NCBI GenBank assembly: GCA_030272585.1
Contig: BSYQ01000007.1
Coordinates: 1,182,001-1,246,000, forward strand
DNA: 64,000 bases
Source of the DNA: Bryopsis sp. KO-2023
Lineage: Eukaryota; Chlorophyta; Ulvophyceae; Bryopsidales; Bryopsidaceae
Direction: 5' to 3'
The first letter of the stretch is position 1. Every line of letters starts with the position of its first letter. A model generated the notes under the pieces. It had not been told where the DNA came from. It did no database searches and saw only the letters and a program-made list of their open reading frames with translations. Shown here piece after piece: positions 39,608 through 49,051 of this stretch. A program made the translations under genes and the position numbers.

Positions 39608-40358
39608 TCATGCCTTCCCCATTTTCTTCAATTCTTCCTTTAATTTGGTGGCAAAATCTGCCTCCCTGTCTTCATCATCCCAATCGGGCTCCCAGAGCGG
39701 AGCATCGCCCTCATCCTACCAAAAACAACAGACTTATTGACTTATTGCCCTTGCTGTTCTTTTCACTCCTTTCTTTCTGTGAAAAACATGTTCTCAAAAA
39801 AACGCCACACTTTCTTTCTTTGTTTTTTTCTTTCTTTCTTTCATTCAATTCGACATAGTTCAACGCAGCGATTAAATGCAAATGCCAGAATCATCCCCAC
39901 ATTGGATCTAGCACACTGCCCACCACAAAACTGGGGTTGCATATTCTCAGTGAAAAAAAAAGGAGCACACCAGCAAAGACAATGAAAAAATTGCTGGATT
40001 CTCAAAGCGATCTGTATGCAACAAGGCAACCATAAGAATTTTTTTAAAAAGGATTGCAGTGGTCCAACTCACACATTCTGTAATATTTTAGGTTGTGCAT
40101 TATATACACCATGAATTCAACTACAAATGCATCCAAAGGACCTCTTCAATTCCCATCGAAAAGCCAGTTTCTTAAAGTAACCTATCCTGGCCCTTTTGGA
40201 AAGTAGAGGTCCCCAAGAGCAACGATCTAGTCATCATAAGTGCTTGATTTACGAACCTTGGCGTATTCCTTGCTCCACTCCTCGACCTCAAACTCTTCGA
40301 AGGCGTCGTCTTCTTCCAAAGAAAACTCTTTCGCTTGACGCTTGGTGTCAGCCGACAT
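39608..40358 (-). CDS. DSS1: DSS1/SEM1-like 26S proteasome lid subunit
   Basis: A two-exon gene. Exon 1 is 40257-40358 (ATG at 40358) and exon 2 is 39608-39715 (TGA 39608-39610), joined in phase 0 by a GT-AG intron of 541 bases. The 69-residue product has the two signatures of this family. The first is an acidic motif with tryptophan (LEEDDAFEEFEVEEW). The second is LWEPDWDDED, followed by a short C-terminal helix (FATKLKEEL) ending in KMGKA. DSS1/SEM1 is a small disordered protein of the proteasome lid that also binds BRCA2 and the TREX-2 complex. Length and motif order match plant and animal homologues. The donor GTTCGT is not ideal, but the motif match on both sides is strong. Confidence 0.88.
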
Positions 40359-41058
40359 CACTTTTCACTTTTGCCCGACTTCTTTCTCCCCGAAAAAAAC
40401 GTGTTGTAACAAACACTCAGCGAAGCAGGAAGCGTCTAGACGATAAAACTGTTATAAACCCGAGCAGTGCTCGAACGACGTGGCAAACTGTAACGAAGCG
40501 CCCATGTCTGACGAAATGCATTTCATAAGCAAACCCCAACCCACCAACGTGTGTCAGATGGTTTGGACCACAATGTCCGCTGCAATCACGTGCCCTCTTT
40601 CATGCCAACGTTTCGGAGTGAAGCCACCTTCCTGGAACTCGTCGATCGCACTCACGGCGAGAAAGCCAACCCGATCACTGGAATGCAGGTCCAATCGTTT
40701 TTCGCCTTGTTTTTTGCAAGAAGAATTGTTTATTTTCGTTGACAGGGCCAGTCAGGAAACCTAACCAGAAAAAGAGAAAGAGTGATTTGATGACGTGGTG
40801 TATAGAGAAGAAGTCATTCCACAGTCGACCATCATGATGAGTATTTCATATGACTAATACAACACCAACTACAATACTGGTTGATGCCGATTTCTTAATT
40901 TTGTTCCAGAGCTCCCTGGGATTTCAGCCAGAATCAATTTTCTGAATCCTCGAATCCTCAAAATCCTGAATTTGAAATTTCCTTTTGAAAGGGCCAAGAA
41001 AACAGACCACTGTGAGGGCAGAGAGGCTCAGGATTGGTGCACCGGATGGAAAAAAAAT
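40359..41058. other. Region between DSS1 and the lipocalin gene
   Basis: The two genes are divergent, so this probably holds both promoters and the first exon(s) of the lipocalin, including its transit peptide. The frame that leads into the exon ending at 41097 is open back to about 40890, but I cannot place the start codon. An open frame around 40599-40742 contains a Phe/Arg-rich stretch that could be part of a transit peptide; this is speculative. Confidence 0.35.
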
Positions 41059-42595
41059 GCAATTGCCATATCGGCCGCTGTCACTGTGGCTATTTCGGTG
41101 AGTTCCAAACCTTGTTTTTAGGTAGTGGTGCCATCAATGTTGAATTGAAACAATCGAAAATCTTGAATTTCGAATTTCATTTTCGATTAAATGGGATTTA
41201 TCAGCTGTCACAGCTGCACCACTTCTAAGTTTCCAAATAAATTGAGATGAATTCCCAAACTCCGATCAATCTCTTGCATTTCCATTGTTTGATATTTTTC
41301 AAATCCGGCAGCGCCACAGGTAACCCATCGACTGTACAAATGAGCGGACTGGGCTGTCTGTTTACACCAACTGTTGATTAAATCGATTGAGTAACTGGCA
41401 GGGTGCCAGTGGAGCCTATGCTGCGGGCAACTTGGGTAGCTCCGACGATTTGTTTGACCCGATGTCTTACATCGGACGCTGGTATGAGGTGGCATCCCTG
41501 AAACAGGGGTTTGCCGGGGAGGGCCAGGAAGATTGTCATTGCACCCAAGGTATCTACATGCCAAAAGAATTGGAAAATGGAGCAATCGGCATCTCAGTGA
41601 ACACGTTTTGCTTGCATGGGGGGCCCAAGGGAAGAATAAGTGGAATTCAAGGGTATGTGTAACTGCAAATCAATTGATGGACTGTCTGAGTCTTTCGCTG
41701 GGAACCCTGCCTGACACAGATCTTCCCTCAAAACCATACCATTGCTAAAATCTATCAATCAAGTTGATGTGTTTGTATGATGCTGCCGATTTCTTGTTTC
41801 TTGAGGGATTTTCTGGGGTCGATGAGTAGATGTTTCATTTTTTTTTAATTAGTGCTGCAAGGCGGACTTGATCAACTGAATTGATGGTATTTTCCACAGG
41901 TCAGTGAGCTGTGCCCAGCCGGCACTGCTCAAACTTCTCCCAGAATTCGAAACCGAGTTTGAAAGACGGGAAGGGATTGTTGCGAAATGTGTCTTGAAAT
42001 TTCCTTCCATTCCGTTCATTCCGGCTGAGCCTTACGATGTGATCGCCACCGATTACGACTCCTATGCCCTCGTGCAAGGGGCTGCTGACACCAGTTTCGT
42101 TCAGATATATTCGCGGACCCCCAATCCAGGGAAGGAATTTCTGGATGCCCGTTTGAAGCAGCTTGAAGAGTTTGGCTACCCTGTGAAGTTGATAAAAGAG
42201 ACTCCGCAGGTGAGAATCGGCTGCTGTGGTGCTTTTATCCAAATTGATGGATTGGGGGGGGATGGATTGGAGAACCAGAAATCAAAGTGGCTAATGTGGA
42301 AACGTTGTTTCGTGTTTGTTGATGTGGAATTTTACGATGCTTGGGAGAAAACGTAGGTAAGATGTGTATGTGTGTGTGTTCGGTGTCATTCTAGGATTGC
42401 CCCACCATCCCTGTGAAGAATTTGATGTCAATGATGACTAAGGGATCTGAAATGGAGGTCATGATGACTAATACGATGTCCTCCCCAGTCGAAGTCGATT
42501 TCGAGGATTTTGATGTGGCGTTCGCTGGCCCCCGGAATATTTTCTCATCGATCAAAGATTTTTTCAACCTTTCAAAGCAGAACTACGCCAACTAA
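41059..42595 (+). CDS. LCNP: Plastid (thylakoid lumen) lipocalin, LCNP type; 5' end incomplete
   Basis: Supported exons are ..41097, 41402-41652, 41900-42209 and 42395-42595, all with GT-AG borders and consistent phase; the stop is TAA at 42593-42595. The exon ending at 41097 encodes the hydrophobic AIAISAAVTVAIS, and the next starts GASGAYA, together resembling a lumen-targeting signal. The lipocalin domain has GRWYEVASLKQGFAGEGQ, DCHCTQG, YDVIATDYDSYALV and YSRTPNPG, all close to plant plastid lipocalin. All six expected cysteines are present (DCHC, NTFC, VSC, AKC, QDC), implying lumenal disulfides. In Arabidopsis LCNP is needed for sustained photoprotective quenching (qH) and resistance to lipid peroxidation. 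The C-terminal 60 residues are Met- and Phe-rich and divergent. The start codon and transit peptide are not resolved. Confidence 0.88.
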
Positions 42596-44105
42596 AGTAC
42601 AAGAATTGAATCTATGTGAAGTCGTTGCGCTTCGTTTGTAAAAGGCGTTTATAAGCCGGTGGGGGTGGATGATGATTGAGTTGGGGATTGACATTGGGGT
42701 TAAGGAGAGGGGGGGGGAACGGGTGTAAGGACACAGCATCTTCTTCATTTGGAATGATGTTTTGGGATTAGAGTTAATAAGAAATTTAGAGTGCAATTAA
42801 AGGAATTTGGAGTACCTGTTGGTGGTTCGTTTCCTCTTCTCCTGATGTGGAGGCGGGGAAAAGGCATTTGCCAGATTTTGAGTTGGAATTATTTGAAATA
42901 GCACTGGGTGGGGATCGAACATATGAACGCGAAATGGATTTAAGAGAATTCTATTTGGAGTGAATCGTTACAATTTCTATCTGTCGAAAACATCTGACCT
43001 TTGTTCCCTTGTTTATGTATTTCCTTGCAAAAAATTGAATGTGAATTTTGTCGACTTTTGGGATGAGCTAGAACACACTCGTGAAAACTTCTGAGGTGGA
43101 CCAGGTGGTGGGGTTGTGAGATGGAATGCATCCTGAAAAGTCACATAATCATTTGCATGCATTCAGCCACACACAGAAGAGACCACAACCTCATTAATCC
43201 CTTCTCAAAATGTGCAAATACGTTTTCTTCTATGGTTTTTTTTTAATATCACAGTCCAGTAAGTCAGTCACAGGACATCAATAAAATGAAAAGACAAGGG
43301 ATCATTTTGGCAAACAGGTGTTGAACCTTTCGAATGCCTTTTTCTTGTTTTCTTTGAAAAGTTGAAACAGTGATTTTTTGACGTTCAGGGAAGTCCATGC
43401 TTTGGTGAAAAAAAAGAGAAGAAAAAGGGAGGCTATTTGCAGTAGATTTTTCTCTTCCCAACCTCACTCCATCTGGAAGGGCCCCCAGGGATTAAATCAC
43501 ACAGAACATAAAAATAGGGTTTTTGAAGGATTTTGTTTCTTTTTATGTTCTCTTTTTCTTTGAGGATTTACGATTCTTTGGAATGAATGTGAGCTTTGGG
43601 CTGAAAGGAGTCTCCCCATCTGGCAATATGCTCCTGTCAAACTACTAGTTGAGTGGTACTCAGGAAAAGGGCTGGTTTTGAATGCTAAACTGTTGCTCCC
43701 CGGTTGGGAGGTTTGTTGGTGACAAAAGCAAGCCAACCAAATCGGTTTTGAAATCAAAATTCCGTCTGGAATGCGAATTTCAACACCACATTTCGATCGG
43801 TGTTTCACGTTCCAGCATAAATTTGTTAAACTGCAGCTTGTGGAGGGGGGTTGGATTACCTTTTCGTTTTGTTGGTACAACCTTGATCGATTGCTGGCCG
43901 AACTTCGGTTTGAAACCTGCCACTTCCCAGCATGGCTGTCCCGTCACGTTACATGTCACTGGATGCGACCAATCTGGATGCGATTCGACAGGGGCCTGGG
44001 TACCCACCTGGTGCTTTCAGACCTGCATCGGAGGTCTGGGTGTCCAATGTACCCCAGGGCTTCTTAATATCGTCGCGCTTCGGCTAGAAACATCAAGATT
44101 CAAAC
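42596..44105. other. Intergenic region between lipocalin and AGE1
   Basis: Contains the lipocalin 3' end and the AGE1 upstream region. Open frames (for example 43682-44248) are not recognisable and have no exon-like features. Nothing else supported. Confidence 0.4.
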
Positions 44106-45672
44106 ATGGAGCGCTCAGGAAAGATTGTATTCGCTTGCCTCTCGTATTTGCTGGCGCTCAGACTTGTCGATTCACTGCCCAGCCGCTCGCTTCTCCGACA
44201 GGCGGCAGTAGAAAGCGAGGAATGCACAGGTGGGATGGATTTTCGTAGCGCTTCCAATCTGGAATAGGGGGGATTTTCAACTTCTGAGCAGTTGTGCTTG
44301 TTAATGCTGCTCAGGCAGGAATAGTCTAGAAGAGTACGCAGAATACTTCGACCAGCAGCTCAGAACACAAACCATCCCATTTTGGTATTCGAAGCTCGAC
44401 AAGGAAGATGGGGGTTACGACCTCGATAAAGGTAAAAACCGCAATGAGGGCAAATCGAGTCGCTGTGTTGTGTTTCTATCCATGACCTCCATTTGGAAAG
44501 GTGCATCTCTCCACAGAAACAGGAGGTTAAAAACGAGCAAAACTGAACCTTTTGAAAAACCCTTACAACGAACATGTTCCTTAATCAGGAAGGGAGGGAA
44601 TAAGGAAGGGAAGAATCCATGATCGAGATTGTGTCGTTCCCACGCAGATGGAAAGCATATCGTGGCGCAAAGTCGTTTGCTTTGGCTCTTCTCCTTCACG
44701 CACCTGAAAGGATTCAACGCAGAAGGCATCGACAGTCTGGCCGCCGCCGCGGAGGCTTTTGCCTTCCTAGCCACGAAGATGCGCGATCCCATCAATGGCG
44801 GCTACTACTGGTCCGTCGACAAGCAAGGGAACGTTCAAGACGATCGAAAGATGATGTACGGCCAGAGCTTTGCCATCTACGCGTTCACCACCTATTTCAA
44901 GGCCTCAGGCAATCCAAAAGCGAAGGAACTGGCCATGGAGCTCTTCCAAACGCTGGTCGACAAAGCGCAGGATACCACCACAGGCCTCGGCGGCTGGTTC
45001 GACCATTTCACAGCCGATTGGAAGGTGATCACAGGAGACGTGGATATCCCGATCGTGGAGCCAGGACTGAAAACCCAAAACTTTAACATGCACTTCATGG
45101 AATCCCTTACCGATCTCCTTCTCATAACGGGCCACCCGGAGGTAAGGAGAATCTTAGCGCAAGTCGTCGACAAAGACGTGCGTGTGTTCTACCCTGCTGA
45201 CCCGAATGAAATCGAGTCCCACATGAACTTCGACGGAGAATTCGTGGGGCGGGTGGACCTGTATGCGCATGCCTTGGAGTCCGCCTGGCTGAGAATTGAA
45301 GCAGAGGCAGCTTTGGGCAGATCTCTCGATTGGGGTAACTACGACCGCTACATGCGCACAATGATCGAAAAGGCCATCGACCCTGAATCAGGCGGGATTT
45401 TTGACGCCGAAGAACTGGTGTGGTGGGCGCAGGCAGAGGTGGTGTCTGGGGTTGCAGTGGATAAGGCTTTCAGAAACGGTAGTGAATATGAGGATGTCTT
45501 GTTGAGGTTGCTTCGTTTCGTCGAGTGTGATATTGTCGACCCCAAGGATGGAATTTGGTGGTGGTCGGTGAACAGCGATGGGTCGATCCGAAATCCCCAG
45601 AAATTCGGCAAATGGAAAGCTGGATTCCACGATATTCGTGGCATGGTTAAATTCGTTAAAGCATATCTGTAG
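44106..45672 (+). CDS. N-acylglucosamine 2-epimerase family protein 1, secreted
   Basis: Exons are 44106-44229, 44315-44431 and 44648-45672, with GT-AG borders and phases 1 and 1. The product is 421 residues, the usual length of the AGE/cellobiose 2-epimerase family. The N-terminus (MERSGKIVFACLSYLLALRL) is a signal peptide, so the protein enters the secretory pathway. The (alpha/alpha)6-barrel family motifs are clear: HIVAQSRLLWLFS, GGYYWSVDKQGNVQDDRKMMYGQSF, MHFMESLTDLL (His near 229), YAHALESAWLR (His near 288, the GHxxExxW-type position) and GFHDIRGMVKF (His near 408). These histidines match the conserved catalytic ones of the family, so sugar epimerase or isomerase activity is likely; the substrate is unknown. 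It is the first of three tandem paralogues. Confidence 0.9.
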
Positions 45673-46052
45673 CTATAGCTATAGATATAGGATTTTTGTT
45701 TTCTCTTTCAAGTTTATCAAGGGACAGTAGCTGGAGAGTGTTTCTTTTGTTTTTCTTTTCAGAGGGCACCAGCTAGGTTCTGTTACTGTCGACTCACATG
45801 TGTGTTTTTTATTATGTTGAATAAACGTGAGGCAGGCCAAGTGTTATTGGGGAGGGATATGAATCTTGTTCACAACTTGGTGTGGAATTTGGATACCAAG
45901 AGGCCCAACCTAGGACTATTTAGGTTTTGATAGATAGCTCGAGCAATTGAGTTTGGGTGGGGTGCACTGGCTTGTGAAATAATATGTCGAGGGTGTACAT
46001 TGGAAGGTTTTGTTTGAATGTGTCTTCTGGTTGGTGTTTGTGATCTACGTTG
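45673..46052. other. AGE1 3' flank up to element E
   Basis: Contains the AGE1 3' untranslated region with AATAAA at 45830-45835. It ends with GTTG (46049-46052), one copy of the target duplication of element E. Confidence 0.55.
45830..45835 (+). terminator. Poly(A) signal AATAAA of AGE1
   Basis: A perfect AATAAA lies about 160 bases after the AGE1 stop codon in a T-rich 3' region. Confidence 0.5.
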
Positions 46053-46224
46053 TGTTGGGAATTGGATTTCAGAGTAGCCTTAATTTCTGTAGATGTGAAC
46101 TAAATTAGTTGATGAGAGGAGAGATCTTGAAGTATAAGTTTGGAAAGTAGGATTGTGTCCGAAAACAATTTTCTGTAAGAAAAAAACACTTGTTCAAACA
46201 AGGCTAAGGCTGGCGATATTAACA
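46053..46224 (+). repeat. 5' LTR of element E
   Basis: This 172-bp LTR is unusually short. It begins TGTTGGGAATTGG and ends ATATTAACA. It holds a TATAAG at 46133-46138, which may act as promoter, and a TGTAAG downstream. Confidence 0.92.
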
Positions 46225-48488
46225 TGGTTTCGGAGCTTGTGTTATCACTACTCCTGATATCCGCCTTATGCCAAGCCTCGGCGTATCCACTCGTGTGGAA
46301 AACACCCGCTGTTTCTGAAAAAGTCACGGCCATTCAGAAACTGGTTGAGGAGTATGAGAGCCTGGGTCACGAGACAAAAGAAGACAAGGAAAAGGTCTCG
46401 CTTATATTAGAAGCGGCCCAGAGCTTGGTTTGGGAACGTCGGAGACGAAAAGCACGAAAAGAGGAACCTCCGTTGTTCTCACTTGAATTTCTACAGACGG
46501 TGGAAAAGATACGGTTGTTGACAGCTCGTCTAAAGCACAGATCGGCAGACTTGGGTTTACTCGGATTGGGACTTACAACAAGTATGTTGGCGTCTTACTC
46601 CCTGAAAGTGGCAAAAGTGTTGTGGAGAACCTTGTCGGACTGGCGAAACAAACGCTCACCAAGCGTGTGGGCGGCGGAACATAAGCATGGAGGGAAAGAC
46701 TTTCGAGCTAAAGGAGGAAACCGACGTGGGTTAAGTCAGGAAGACATGGAGCTGGTGCGTCGACTTTGCACCCTCCTCAACACGACTACACCACCGGTTT
46801 CGTCTGCAGAGATGAGTTCCCAAGAGGAATCGAACCTCAACACAGCCAGTGGGAACAGCGGACCCATCACCTACAAGCAGCTCCGCGTAAGAATAAGACT
46901 TGGGGAGGATCCCAAGCTTCACGACGTACTCGTCGACTCAGGGTCGACTGTGAACGTGTTACCTTTGGCATACGCTAAGCGGAATGGTCTTGGAATCCAG
47001 CCGTCAACACTTTCCGAGTTGTCTGGGTTCAATGGAGCGAAAGAAAAAGTCGTCGGCGTAATACCCATGGCGATAGCGGTTGGACCTTGGGAAAGTAGAG
47101 AGTCCTTCGTCGTGGCTGCTTCAGCCCGTCAGATAATACTGGGTATGCCTTTCCTGAGCCATAGGCAATTGAGCGTGGATTGTTTAAAAGAGTGCTTACG
47201 AAGTGTGGACGGGAAAACGGTGGCTTGTCACGTGGTCACTCACCCAGCGGCAAGTGCACCACCCATCGCCGAAGCTGATCTGCCTTTTCCGGCCCTTTAC
47301 CCACCGGTTGTGGAACCTCCTCAAGCTGAACACTTTGGAAGTGGAGGGGAGGTATCGACTGTTACGCTGTGTGATGGAGAGTGTGATGGAGAAGGAGACG
47401 GAGACGGAGACAGTACACAGACGTCTGGCCAGGACGCAGAGGAGGCCACGGGATCTATTGTTTCGACTAACCCTCTCGATTCTAACCCCTCTTCCTCTAT
47501 TTCTGTCGATACCCCTATGACCGAAAACAAACTCGATGCTCCACTCGAGGAGCTGGCATCAGAACAGGAGATCACGGCAGCAGAAGTCAAGTCCAAGGAG
47601 ATCACGAAGTCGGAACAGGAGACCATGGCGAAAGGAGTTGCGAAGTCAGAAGGCGAGGAACCTGCAAGCGACACCACCAATCTTTTTCGATCCCAGCCAC
47701 TGGTCACGGTGTACACGGCAGCAAACAAACGAAGTCAAGCCAAACGACTTCGCATTTCTCAAGGGCGCATGTACATACCTTTGGGCGGCTCGGTTGTCCT
47801 GGGCCCTCGGATGTCCAAGACGGTCATTCCTCCTTTCCGTATCACGGGAGAGGGCATCTGCGGGGTGCTACCTATAGGGCAAATCATAAACGTGTTTCAC
47901 ACAATCACATTGGGAGGAAATGGAGCAGTCAGAGTCAAATTACACAATATGAGCAATGAGAGTCGCATGCTCACAGGCAAACTCTGCTTAGCAGCAGTCC
48001 TTCTGAAGAAGAATGCGAGATTGTCATGGATCAGTGAAGAGAGTTTGTGCATGGTCGAGCATCAGTTGGAACATCCCACTCCTCTGGATACAAAACAAAA
48101 CGAGTGGGATGTCCCTATTTCAGATTTGGAAAAGGAATGTTTTGAAGGGGAAGGTGGTTGTAAAAGTGCATTGGCTTATGGGACAGTTTCAGCACCACCA
48201 CTTACCCACAGCTCATCAGCTCCCTCTGAGGTGAATCCTCCTTCAGACCTTGGCTCCTCCTCTTATGCACGATTGCTTGGGTCATGCTTGGATACAGGAT
48301 GTTGGGCAGCTACACCAACTCTTCCTGCAATCTTGGAATGCACAGCTGACACATCAAAGGATACACATGGAGCAACAAGGTCAAAAGATGATATTACTAC
48401 ACATCAGCCACTGGTTCATGTGCTGGCATACGAGATGGAGTCACATCAGGACACAGTAAGAACTGTTTCAGAAAAATCAGTTGGAGAG
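46224..48488 (+). CDS. Element E polyprotein, 5' part: signal-like N-terminus, protease, beta domain
   Basis: The ATG at 46224-46226 uses the last LTR base plus TG of the primer-binding site. 755 codons run to the hAT insertion. Residues 1-20 (MVSELVLSLLLISALCQASA) look like a cleavable signal peptide. A second hydrophobic stretch is at about 109-126. There is no zinc knuckle and only about 230 residues before the protease, which has LVDSGSTVN (Asp near 238) and IILGMPFL. A beta-rich domain at about 514-595 (LGGSVVLGPRM, PPFRITGEG, GAVRVKLHNMSN) aligns with one in A. Acidic low-complexity spacers surround it. The frame would continue in 55487-58474. In its present state it runs into hAT sequence and stops at 48930-48932. 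Confidence 0.86.
46225..46236 (+). other. Primer-binding site of element E, overlapping the start codon
   Basis: TGGTTTCGGAGC directly follows the LTR; the start codon of the polyprotein begins one base earlier. Same 12 bases as in A, B, C and D. Confidence 0.8.
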
Positions 48489-48905
48489 CAGACCTGGGCC
48501 CGACCGGACCGGCAGCGAAAAACCGGTCCGGTCCGGTCCAACCTGTCTAAGGACCGGCCAACCTGTCCGGTCCTGTCCGGTCCAGCGAAAAAACGCCGGT
48601 CCTTGCAAGACCGGACAGGCTTTGACCGGTCCTGGCCTGTCCCTGTCCGGTCCACCGGTCCGAAATGCCTGTCGAAAATTTGGAACGGGTTTCGACAGGC
48701 ATTTCCGGCTTTGGACAGGCAAACCGCCAAATTCACCGGACTTAGACAGGACAACAACCGGTCTTGGACAGGCCCACAACCTTTCAAAGACCGGCCCACA
48801 ACCTGTCGAAGACCGGTTAAACACCGGTCCAGACAGTGCAAATCGGCGGTTTCAGACAGAAGTTTACCTGTCTTGGACAGGTCAAGCGCCTGTCGAAACA
48901 GGAAC
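48489..48905 (+). repeat. hAT 5' terminal repeat and subterminal half-site cluster
   Basis: Starts with the inverted repeat CAGACCTGGGC, then carries many copies of CCTGTCC/GGACAGG and ACCGGTCC in both orientations, often as palindromic pairs. Such subterminal arrays are typical hAT transposase-binding regions. Confidence 0.8.
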
Positions 48906-48944
48906 AACCTCGCGCGATGTGTGAAAGTGTGAACGTCACTGCAG

Positions 48945-48952
48945 TATAAAAG
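48945..48952 (+). promoter_or_regulatory. TATA box of the hAT transposase gene
   Basis: TATAAAAG about 100 bases before the ATG at 49052 and just inside the subterminal repeat cluster. Confidence 0.6.
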
Positions 48953-49051
48953 AGAACCCTGCATGCGCGGAAAACCTAGCATCATTCCGCCTACAGCAAG
49001 AGCAAACAAGCACGCACGCACGCACGTACGCACCAGGAAAGCCAACGAAAG

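Noticed and set aside
43682..44248. 188-codon plus-strand frame upstream of AGE1
   Set aside because: Overlaps AGE1 exon 1 in another frame, no recognisable domain, and composition like the surrounding non-coding DNA.
45673..46223. Element E LTR taken as an AGE1 3' regulatory region
   Set aside because: The 172-bp segment is repeated at 58560-58731 with a matching target duplication, so it is an LTR.
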